Of a stretch of DNA of 64,000 nucleotides, positions 23,110-30,291 are shown one piece after another; position 1 is the first letter of the stretch; each line of letters starts with the position of its first letter. Source of the stretch: Nocardiopsis metallicus (lineage in GTDB: Bacteria; Actinomycetota; Actinomycetes; Streptosporangiales; Streptosporangiaceae); assembly GCF_014201115.1 (NCBI RefSeq), contig NZ_JACHDO010000001.1, forward strand, positions 2,356,001 through 2,420,000, given 5' to 3'. The notes under the pieces were generated by a model. The model was given only the letters and a program-made list of their open reading frames with translations. It had not been told where the DNA came from and did not search any database. The translations under genes were made by a program, and so were the position numbers.

Positions 23110-25302
23110 GTGCGCCACGAGGCGCTGTTCAAACACATATCCGAGTGGAGGTGAAAGCAACTCCGCCGCCTTCTCGTCGTAGCGAGAAGGTGAAGCAAGG
23201 GGCAGTCTGAAGCGGAGATCGCCGCCAAGGACGGGAAGCAGCCCTGACAATGCCTGGATGGCCCAGTACTACCGGATGGGTCATGCCGCGGTTAGCGAGA
23301 TGGGACGGTATACGAAAGGAACCGGTGCCATAAAACCCCCTAATTTTTCGCCAGCTCTAACCCGGTGGATCCGGGCTGGAAAGCAGTGCGCATCCACCAA
23401 CGGAGAGGACCATAGTTCTCTCTCGTGGTGGAAAACTCCCGAGCCGGTATGTGAGATCTGGCAGGGAGGCCCTGGTGAAGGTCTACGGCGTAACCAGGGC
23501 GATACTGCGGGGGTAAAGCCGGGTACCTCGCCCGTCGATCGGAGAACAGCGAACGTGGGAACCACCGGTCCTCACTCCCTTCCCTTCTCGATGCCATCGA
23601 GAAAGGAAAGGATAGGTGCGATGCTCACCGAAGAAGGCCAGTGGGGCGGAGACGCCGTAGTAGTCCGAGACCGGGAAAGCCGGTCACATGGCGAAGGGCG
23701 GCAGCGATTCCAAGGAGAACACAGGTGAATGCAAGATCCGAAGACGCACCGGTGAACACCGGAGCTTCGATCGTATGGCCGGATTCCGATACCGCCTACT
23801 TTCGGGTACGGAAGATGCAGACCAAACTCCATCAATGGGCGAAGGAGGATTCTTCACGCAGGTTCGATGACGTATTCAACCTGGTCTATGATCCGGCGTT
23901 CCTGGTCGATGCGTTCGAACGCACCGCCCGGAACAAAGGTGCCAGGACAGCAGGAGTCGACGGGGTCACCGTGCACATGGTCCGATCCCGTATCGGAAGG
24001 GATGCGTTCCTCCAACAGGTGCGCGACCTGCTCAAAAGCGGGGAATTCCGACCCAGTGAAGTACGTCGGGTGGCGATCCCCAAAGCGGGCGGGAAGCTGC
24101 GCAAGCTGGGGATCCCCACCGTGATCGACAGAGTGGTTCAGGCATCACTGAAAGCGGTGCTGGAACCGGTCTTCGAGGCGGACTTCCTTCCCTGCTCCTA
24201 TGGTTTTCGGCCCAACCGGCGCGCTCAGGACGCGATCGCCGAGATCCACAGCCTCGCCTCACCGGTGAAGAACCACCACTGGGTTCTGGAAGCCGACATC
24301 AAAGCGTGCTTCGACGAGATCGATCACACCTCTTTGATGGATAGGGTGAGAGGACGGGTCAAGGACAAGCGGACCAACGCGCTGGTGAAATCGTTCTTGA
24401 AATCCGGCGTGATGACACAGTCCGGGAATCGAGAGGAGACCATCACCGGGACGCCGCAAGGCGGAATCCTGTCACCGTTGCTGGCCAACATCGCGTTGTC
24501 AGCACTGGACGAATACATCGCAGCGCAATGGGAAACCAGTGCATACCGTAGACGTGTTCGTCGCCAGAAGGGAATCGGTAACTGGAAACTGGTTCGTTAC
24601 GCTGATGACTTCGTCATCATGGTGCAAGGGAGCCGTGACCGGGCCGAGGTCTTGAAAGAAGAGGTGAGCCAGGTACTGACCCCGTTAGGGCTGCGCTTGG
24701 CCGAGGAGAAAACCGGGGTTGTCCATATCGACCAGGGGTTCGATTTCCTCGGGTTTCATATTCGCCGCAGGGTGAAGAGAGGGACCCGACGTCGGTACGT
24801 CTACACCATCCCGTCTAAGAAATCCGTTCAGGCGATCAAGGACGGGGTGCGGCGGGCAACGAACAGACCCACCCGGAACACGGCCACCGAACGCAAGATC
24901 GCGGAGGTGGACACGATGGTTCGGGGGTGGGCGAACTACTTCCGTCATGGTGTGTCCAAGAAGATGTTCTCCACTGTGGATTCCTTTTCCTGGTGGAGGT
25001 TGTCTTCTTGGATCCGCCGCAAGCACTCCAATATTGGTCTGCGTGAGTTGAGGCGGCGGTTCACCGATCGTGGGTGGCGGCTCGCCTATCAGGGATCTGT
25101 TTTCCGTGGCGCATCCAACGTCACGGTGTCCCGGTATCGGTTCAGGGGGTATTCGATTCCCACCCCGTGGACCACACGACCTGCAACCTGTTGAGGAACC
25201 GTGGAGAGCCCGTTGCGTTGAAAGGCGCACGGCGGGTTCGGAGGGCGGGCCGTGGAAACCTGTCGTGAGTGATCACGGTAAGGCGCCACGGTCCGACCCT
25301 AC
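23110..25302 (+). mobile_element. Group II intron encoding a reverse transcriptase
   Basis: It begins with GTGCG at 23110, the usual bacterial group II 5' end, and contains a long structured 5' region, an internal maturase gene and a domain V-like hairpin at about 25206-25241 (pattern GAGCCC...GAAA...GGGTTCGG). A domain VI region follows, and the 3' end is placed at about 25302 (ending AC). The 3' boundary is an estimate. It starts two bases after the right inverted repeat of the IS5-type element. Confidence 0.8.
23725..25194 (+). CDS. Group II intron reverse transcriptase/maturase (LtrA-like)
   Basis: 489 aa from GTG 23725 (GGAG seven bases upstream). RT fingers-palm blocks are in order: 'RTAGVDGVTVHM', 'RRVAIPKAGGKLRKLGIPTVIDRVVQ', 'PCSYGFRPNRRAQDAI', 'VLEADIKACFDEIDH', 'GTPQGGILSPLLANIAL' and the catalytic 'RYADDFVIM'. 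A maturase (domain X) region follows with 'RGWANYFRHGVSK'. The C-terminus 'WWRLSSWIRRKHSN' belongs to the GIIM domain; no HNH endonuclease motif is visible. The protein helps intron splicing and retrohoming. The reading frame is intact. Confidence 0.9.
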   Translation: MNARSEDAPVNTGASIVWPDSDTAYFRVRKMQTKLHQWAKEDSSRRFDDVFNLVYDPAFLVDAFERTARNKGARTAGVDGVTVHMVRSRIGRDAFLQQVRDLLKSGEFRPSEVRRVAIPKAGGKLRKLGIPTVIDRVVQASLKAVLEPVFEADFLPCSYGFRPNRRAQDAIAEIHSLASPVKNHHWVLEADIKACFDEIDHTSLMDRVRGRVKDKRTNALVKSFLKSGVMTQSGNREETITGTPQGGILSPLLANIALSALDEYIAAQWETSAYRRRVRRQKGIGNWKLVRYADDFVIMVQGSRDRAEVLKEEVSQVLTPLGLRLAEEKTGVVHIDQGFDFLGFHIRRRVKRGTRRRYVYTIPSKKSVQAIKDGVRRATNRPTRNTATERKIAEVDTMVRGWANYFRHGVSKKMFSTVDSFSWWRLSSWIRRKHSNIGLRELRRRFTDRGWRLAYQGSVFRGASNVTVSRYRFRGYSIPTPWTTRPATC

Positions 25303-25402
25303 TCCGAACCCGTCCGCACGAAGAGACCGAAACACGGTGAACCGGCGGGCCGTAATAAGCGCCAGCCACAAGTAGCGAACACCCTGTTTCGTGCCGGGTT
25401 CT

Positions 25403-26257
25403 TTAGAGGCTCGGAACCAACGCTTCGTCGTGTGCTGACACCGATTCCTGCCGGTAGAAGTGGTCCTCGAACTCCGCTGGCGGCACCAGCCCGATCTCGC
25501 CGTGCAGACGGCGGTGGTTGAACCAGTCGATGTACTCGGCCACCGCGATCTCGACCTCGTCCAACCCCTTCCAGGGCCCGCGGTTACGGATCAACTCGGC
25601 CTTGAACAGCGAGTGGAACGCCTCGGCCAGAGCGTTGTCGTAGGAATCGCCGGTGGTACCGACCGAGGCCACCGCCCCCGCCTCGGCCAGGCGTTGGGTG
25701 TAGCGCACCGCGAGATATTGCACGCCGCGGTCGGAGTGGTGGACCAGACCGTCGATGCGCCGACCGACATGGGACCGGTTCCACACGGCCATTTCCAACG
25801 CGTCCAGGGCCAGGCTGGTGTGCAGCGACCTCGCCACCTGCCAGCCCACCACCCGGCGCGAGTGCACGTCGATGACGAACGCGGCGTAGACCCAGCCCGC
25901 GAAGGTGCGGATGTAGGTGATGTCGGCAACCCACAGCTGGTTGGGAGCATCAGCGGTGAACGCGCGTTCCACCAGGTCAGGGCGGGTGTCCGAGGCTGTA
26001 GTCCCGACCGTGGTGCGGGGTCCCTTGGTGCGGGAGATGCCGCGTAGCCCGGCCCGTTTCATCAGGCGTTGGACCGTGCAGCGGGCTACCCGGTGGCCTT
26101 GGCGGTTCAGCTCTGCGTGGACCTTGCGGGCCCCGTACACGGCGTAGTTGTCGGCGTGTACCTGGTGGATCTTGGCGGTGGTGACCTCATCGGTGCGTGA
26201 GCGCAGTGACGGGGCCCGGTTCTTGGCGGCGTAGTAGGTGGACGGGGCGACCTGCAA
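25403..26257 (-). CDS. IS3-family transposase OrfB (integrase core)
   Basis: 284 aa as an independent frame, but the same frame is open upstream to about 26340 and encodes the expected OrfB N-terminus ('FIDIHQQEFGVEPICRVLQV'). The native product is therefore most likely an OrfAB fusion made by -1 slippage on the run of six A/T bases at 26348-26353. DDE core: 'LWVADITYIRTFAGWVYAAF', 'GLVHHSDRGVQY' and 'DSYDNALAEAFHSLFKAELI', with the catalytic Glu in the last block. All motifs intact. Confidence 0.9.
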   Translation of the reverse strand: MQVAPSTYYAAKNRAPSLRSRTDEVTTAKIHQVHADNYAVYGARKVHAELNRQGHRVARCTVQRLMKRAGLRGISRTKGPRTTVGTTASDTRPDLVERAFTADAPNQLWVADITYIRTFAGWVYAAFVIDVHSRRVVGWQVARSLHTSLALDALEMAVWNRSHVGRRIDGLVHHSDRGVQYLAVRYTQRLAEAGAVASVGTTGDSYDNALAEAFHSLFKAELIRNRGPWKGLDEVEIAVAEYIDWFNHRRLHGEIGLVPPAEFEDHFYRQESVSAHDEALVPSL

Positions 26258-26313
26258 GACGCGGCAGATCGGCTCGACCCCGAACTCCTGCTGGTGGATG
26301 TCGATGAACGCGA

Positions 26314-26643
26314 CTATCTGATGTGTGGGCGGTCGAGCTCCGCCGCGAAAAAAGCCGACGCGGACTTGAGGATGGCGTTGGCTCGCCGCAACTCGTGCAC
26401 TTCGCGTTCAAGTTCGGCCAGGCGTTGGGCCTGGTCGGTGGTGGTGCCGGGGCGGTCTCCGGCGTCGACCTCGGCCTGGGTGACCCAGTTGCGCAGGGTC
26501 TCGCGGTTGATGCCCAGCTGGTCGGCGATACGGGCGATGGCACCGCTGCGGCTGGCCGGGTCCCGGCGAGCGTCCACGGCCATGCGGGTGGCACGTTGCC
26601 TCAGCTCATCGGGGTATTTCCTCGGTGCTGGCATGTCTCTCAT
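26314..26643 (-). CDS. IS3-family transposase OrfA (HTH, leucine zipper)
   Basis: 109 aa. HTH motif in 'RIADQLGINRETLRNWVTQAEVD' followed by a leucine-zipper-like helix 'AQRLAELEREVHELRRANAILKSA', the standard OrfA layout. Its 3' end overlaps the OrfB frame; the 'SAFFAAELDRP' codons contain the T-run where -1 frameshifting would occur. Confidence 0.9.
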   Translation of the reverse strand: MRDMPAPRKYPDELRQRATRMAVDARRDPASRSGAIARIADQLGINRETLRNWVTQAEVDAGDRPGTTTDQAQRLAELEREVHELRRANAILKSASAFFAAELDRPHIR

Positions 26644-26713
26644 CCTTCCCAGGTTTGAGAGCCTCCATCACACCCGGCACGAAACACCCACGGCCTTGGC
26701 CAGACTCGGGCAT

Positions 26714-27376
26714 ATGAGTCCCAGAAAGGCAGATCCCCACACCCGGGCCCACATCGTCGACACCGCCGGCCGCCTACTCACCGACGAGGGCCCACAAGCC
26801 CTGTCCACCCGCAGGATCGCCCAGGAAGCGGGCAGCTCGACCATGGCCGTGTACACCTACTTCGACGGGATCGGCGGGTTGGTGCACGCAATGGTCCGCG
26901 AAGGGTTCTCCCGCCTCCAGGAACACCTCACCCGGGTGGAGGGCACCGACGACCCCGTCTCCGACCTCGCCCTGCTCGGCAGGGCGTTCCGCCACAACGC
27001 CTCGCACAACGAGCACCTGTACGCGGTCATGTTCGGCGGATGCTCCCTGGCCGGGTTCAGCGTTTCCGAGGAGGACAGGCAACACGGCCGCTACACGCTC
27101 CGGAACGTGACCGAGTGCGTGCAGCGCTGCATGGCCGCCGGTCGCTTCCACCACGGCGACCCCGAACTGGTCTCCCACCGCCTGTGGTGCGCGGTGCACG
27201 GGCTGACCACCCTCGATCTGGGGTCCTACCTCATCCCGCCCTACGACGCGGACCGGTGCTTCGAGGACCAGCTCGTCTCCCTCATGGTGGGCTGCGGCGA
27301 CCTTCCGGGCCCAGCCGGAGTGTCCGTGGCGGACTCCGCGACGCGCCTCACGGCGTTGACAGCGGCCGGGGCCTGA
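26714..27376 (+). CDS. TetR-family transcriptional regulator
   Basis: 220 aa from ATG 26714. N-terminal TetR HTH: 'HIVDTAGRLLTDEGPQALSTRRIAQEAGSSTMAVYTYFDG' (split pattern with 'STMAVYTYF' as recognition helix). The C-terminal ligand domain contains 'LYAVMFGGCSLAGFSV' and 'LVSHRLWCAVHGLTTLDLGSYL', like TetR_C_33-type proteins. It is convergent with the acyl-CoA carboxylase gene (24-bp gap). An IS3 element ends 24 bp before the start codon, so the native promoter has probably been lost or replaced. Confidence 0.88.
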   Translation: MSPRKADPHTRAHIVDTAGRLLTDEGPQALSTRRIAQEAGSSTMAVYTYFDGIGGLVHAMVREGFSRLQEHLTRVEGTDDPVSDLALLGRAFRHNASHNEHLYAVMFGGCSLAGFSVSEEDRQHGRYTLRNVTECVQRCMAAGRFHHGDPELVSHRLWCAVHGLTTLDLGSYLIPPYDADRCFEDQLVSLMVGCGDLPGPAGVSVADSATRLTALTAAGA

Positions 27377-27400
27377 GAAGCCCGCCGGACAGTCCTGGCG

Positions 27401-29014
27401 TCAGAGCGGCAGGTTGCCGTGCTTGCGCCTGGGCTGTTCCCTGCGTTTGTCCCGTAGCAGGGCCAGCCCGTCCGCCACCGCGGCGCGGGTGTCCGCGGGG
27501 TCGATCACCTGGTCGACGAACCCCTCCTCCGGTGCGCGATAGGGGTGCATCAACCGCTCCCGGTAGTCCGCGACCAGCTCTTCGCGCCGCGCGTCCGGGT
27601 CGGCCGCGGCCCGCAACTCCCTGCGGTGGACGACGTTCACCGCGCCCTCGGCTCCCATCACGGCGATCTCGTTGCCGGGCCAGGCCAGGGAGAGGTCGGC
27701 TCCGATCGAGCGGGAGTCCATCACGATGTAGGCGCCCCCGTACGCCTTGCGCACGATCACCTGGACACGCGGGACCGTCGCCTCGCAGTAGGCGTAGAGC
27801 AGCTTCGCCCCGTGCCGGATCACACCCGCGTGCTCCTGCGCGCTCCCCGGCAGGAAGCCGGGCACGTCCACCAGGGTCACCAACGCGATGTTGAAGGCGT
27901 CGCAGAAGCGGACGAAGCGGGCCGCCTTCTGCGAGGCGTCGCTGTCCAACACACCGGCCAGGACCATCGGCTGATTGCCGACCACCCCGACCACCGCGCC
28001 GTCCACGCGGGCCAGCGCGCACAGCACGTTGGGCGCCCACCCCTCGTGCACCTCGAAGAAATCGCCCCCGTCCACCACCTCGGCGACCACGTCCCGCATG
28101 TCGTAGGGCTTGTTGGGCTCCACCGGAACGATGTCCGCCAGACGCGGGCGCACGTCCTCGCGGGCCCCGGTCGGCGGCTCAGCGGGCGGATGCGAGAGGT
28201 TGTTGTCGGGCAGAAGCGAGACGAGATGGCGCACGTCCTCAAGGCACGCGTCCTCGTCGTCGTGGACGACCGCGGCCACACCGGTCCGGCCGCCGTGGAC
28301 GTCGGCGCCGCCCAACTCGTCGTGGCCCACCTGTTCCCCGCTCACCGCGGCGATCACGTCCGGCCCGGTCAGGTACATCCTCGCCGTGCCACGAACCATG
28401 AAGGTGAAGTCGGCGAGCGCGGGTGAGTAGGCGGCCCCGCCCGCGCAGGGGCCGAGGACGACGCTGATCTGGGGGATCACCCCCGAGGCGGCCACCTGCC
28501 GCCGGAAGATCCCGCCGTAGCCGTCCAGTGCCGCCACCCCCTCCTGGATCCGGGCGCCGCCGCTGTCGTTCAGCCCGATGAGGGGCGCCCCCGCGTCCAG
28601 GGCCAGGTCCATCACCCGGTGGATCTTGCTCGCGTGCTCGGCGCCGAGCGACCCCCCGAGGATCGTGAAGTCCTGGGCGTAGACGAACACGCGGCGGCCC
28701 TCGACCGTGCCCGTCCCGGTCACCACGCCGTCGGTGTGCGGGCGGCGGCCCTCCGTGTCCGGACCTGCCTCCCTGCGGCGGCGAAACACCCCGAGCTCCA
28801 CGAAGGAACCCTCGTCCAGGAGCAGCCCCAGGCGCTCCCGAGCGGTGCGCTTGCCCAGTTCGTGCTGGCGTTCGACACCGTTGGGGTCGCCCGCCTCGAT
28901 ACGGGCCAGGCGGGTGTCGCGCTCCCGACGCAGCTCCGCCATGGTGCGGAGTTCCTCCCCGGCCCCCGGTCCGGGTACGGACACCGGTCGCAGATCGACC
29001 TCGGACACGCTCAT
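27401..29014 (-). CDS. Acyl-CoA carboxylase carboxyltransferase (beta) subunit
   Basis: 537 aa. Biotin-dependent carboxyltransferase of the AccD/PccB type: 'GLNDSGGARIQEGVAALDGYGGIF' (CT N-terminal half, oxyanion-type Gly-Gly-Ala) and 'DVPGFLPGSAQEHAGVIRHGAKLLYAYCEATVP' plus 'RKAYGGAYIVMDSRSIGADL' (C-terminal half). It would transfer CO2 from biotin to acetyl- or propionyl-CoA, feeding malonyl-CoA to the synthase. No biotin carboxylase subunit is encoded here, so it would need a housekeeping alpha subunit. Starts by ATGA overlap with the flavin reductase gene; last gene of the PKS operon. Confidence 0.9.
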   Translation of the reverse strand: MSVSEVDLRPVSVPGPGAGEELRTMAELRRERDTRLARIEAGDPNGVERQHELGKRTARERLGLLLDEGSFVELGVFRRRREAGPDTEGRRPHTDGVVTGTGTVEGRRVFVYAQDFTILGGSLGAEHASKIHRVMDLALDAGAPLIGLNDSGGARIQEGVAALDGYGGIFRRQVAASGVIPQISVVLGPCAGGAAYSPALADFTFMVRGTARMYLTGPDVIAAVSGEQVGHDELGGADVHGGRTGVAAVVHDDEDACLEDVRHLVSLLPDNNLSHPPAEPPTGAREDVRPRLADIVPVEPNKPYDMRDVVAEVVDGGDFFEVHEGWAPNVLCALARVDGAVVGVVGNQPMVLAGVLDSDASQKAARFVRFCDAFNIALVTLVDVPGFLPGSAQEHAGVIRHGAKLLYAYCEATVPRVQVIVRKAYGGAYIVMDSRSIGADLSLAWPGNEIAVMGAEGAVNVVHRRELRAAADPDARREELVADYRERLMHPYRAPEEGFVDQVIDPADTRAAVADGLALLRDKRREQPRRKHGNLPL

Positions 29015-29526
29015 GCGGTTCTCACCCGCCCGTCGGAGACAGCAGGGGCAGCGCCGGGCAGCCCGTGGAAGGCTCCGCCGTGGAACAGCAGGGCGGAGCC
29101 CTCCTCCCCCGATGCCGCTTCGAGCACCCGGCCCACGAACACCGTGTGGTCACCCGCCACGATCTCCTCCGTCACCTCGCACTCCAGCCAGGCGAGCGCG
29201 CCGGTGATCAGGGGAGCTCCCGTGCGGGGGCCGGGGATCCAGGCCACCGGTGCGAACTGCTCCCATCCGTGCGGGCGGGCCCGGTCCGCGAAATGGCGGG
29301 CGGTCGCCTCCTGATCGGCGCACAGGACCGACACCGCGAAGTGCCCTTCGGCGGAGACGGCCTTGTGCAGGCGTGCCGTACGGCCCACGCAGCACAGCGC
29401 CAGGGGCGGTTCGAGGGAGACCGAGCAGAAGGCGTTGGCGGTCATACCGTTGGGGTTGTCGCCTCCGACCGTGAGTACCGTGACCCCGGTGGCGAACGCG
29501 GACATCACCCGGCGCAGGTCCGGCAT
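29011..29526 (-). CDS. Flavin reductase (E6-type partner of flavin monooxygenases)
   Basis: 171 aa. Flavin-reductase-like split-barrel domain with the typical opening 'MSAFATGVTVLTV' and 'GMTANAFCSVSLEPPLALCC', then 'FAVSVLCADQEATARHFADR' and 'WLECEVTEEIVAGDHTVFVGRV'. These enzymes make FMNH2/FADH2 from NAD(P)H for two-component monooxygenases; C-1027-type clusters carry one (SgcE6). Possible partner: the flavoenzyme at 1349. It sits one base after the thioesterase stop and overlaps the carboxyltransferase start. Confidence 0.88.
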   Translation of the reverse strand: MPDLRRVMSAFATGVTVLTVGGDNPNGMTANAFCSVSLEPPLALCCVGRTARLHKAVSAEGHFAVSVLCADQEATARHFADRARPHGWEQFAPVAWIPGPRTGAPLITGALAWLECEVTEEIVAGDHTVFVGRVLEAASGEEGSALLFHGGAFHGLPGAAPAVSDGRVRTA

Positions 29527-29527
29527 G

Positions 29528-29980
29528 TCAGCCCACCGCCCCTCGGGCGGCGGCCTCGGTCCGGTAGGGAGCGAGGGCCTCGCGGAGCTCCTCGGGCACC
29601 CGGGTGGGAACCGTCTCGGTGTTCGGGCCGCGCATACACGCGATCCGCTGCCTCCCGCGGGCCACCAGCGTCTCGCCCTCCTCCTCCAACAGGAAGTAGT
29701 CGAAGGTGAACTGGACCTGGGTCTGGGTGAGCTCCTCCAGACGCATCCGGATCGAGAGCTCGTCGAAGGCCGTGATCTCGGCGAAGTACTGGCAGTCGAC
29801 CCGGAGCGTGAAGAGCTTCAGGTCGCCGCGCACGTCCGCCAGCACCCCCGGGGCGTGCTCCTTGAGGAACATCTCCCGGCAGCGGCCCTGCCAGCGCAGG
29901 TAGTTGACGTAGTAGACGTTGCCCACCAGGTTGGTCTCCTCGAAACCGACTGTGTGGCGGACCTCGTAGTAGTCGGACAT
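29528..29980 (-). CDS. Enediyne hot-dog thioesterase (E10/CalE7 family)
   Basis: 150 aa from ATG 29980; the longer upstream frame lies inside the synthase gene. Diagnostic N-terminus 'YYEVRHTVGFEETNLVGNVYYVNYLRWQGRCR'-type sequence (residues 3-35) is the enediyne thioesterase signature, with 'FAEITAFDELSIRMRLEELTQTQ' later. It hydrolyses or releases the nascent beta-keto polyene from the PKSE carrier domain, usually giving the heptaene-type product. Its ATG overlaps the TGA that ends the synthase C-terminal frame, so translation is coupled to correct completion of the synthase. Identification is strong. Confidence 0.95.
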   Translation of the reverse strand: MSDYYEVRHTVGFEETNLVGNVYYVNYLRWQGRCREMFLKEHAPGVLADVRGDLKLFTLRVDCQYFAEITAFDELSIRMRLEELTQTQVQFTFDYFLLEEEGETLVARGRQRIACMRGPNTETVPTRVPEELREALAPYRTEAAARGAVG

Positions 29981-30291
29981 CAGCGCTCCTCTCCGGTCAG
30001 GACGGCGAACATCGCCGGGTCGGGGTTCCCGTTCAGGGTGGTACTCCACGTGGCGATCCGGGCGTCTCCGGACGAGAGGACCACCCATCCGTGCCCGCCG
30101 ACCTCATCGAGCGTCAGGGAGCGTCCGGTGCCGCCCGCCTTGCGCAGGCACTCCAGCGCGCCCCACAACCGGGCGGCGGCGACGTGAGGGGACTCCGCGG
30201 CCCGCTCGGCGACCAGGTCACGCAACGCCATGAGGCCGCCGCCGAGCAGCCCGGCCCAGTCCTCGTCGGAGCGTTCCCGCACGGTCTCCAC
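29980..30291 (-). pseudogene. C-terminal PPTase segment of the enediyne synthase, out of frame
   Basis: 103 residues in a different frame from the main synthase ORF, yet clearly its natural end: 'VRERSDEDWAGLLGG', the phosphopantetheinyl-transferase motif 'RLWGALECLRKAGG' (WxxxExxxKA), and 'RIATWSTTLNGNPDPAMFAVL', as in other enediyne synthases. It ends by TGATG overlap with the thioesterase. The two frames join if a single base is restored at 30300-30312 (reads GGGALACDVE across the junction). Either the sequence has an error there or the synthase is broken. A GTG at 30291 could start a separate peptide, but that would not rebuild the enzyme. Confidence 0.85.

Larger units (their letters stand above)
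25385..26686 (-). mobile_element. IS3-family insertion sequence with 3-bp target duplication
   Basis: 1302 bp. Perfect 15-bp terminal inverted repeats (25385-25399 TGTTTCGTGCCGGGT; complement at 26672-26686) are flanked by CCC on both sides (25382-25384 and 26687-26689), a target duplication typical of IS3 elements. It holds overlapping orfA and orfB frames. Its right end lies only 24 bp before the start codon of the TetR-type gene. Confidence 0.92.
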
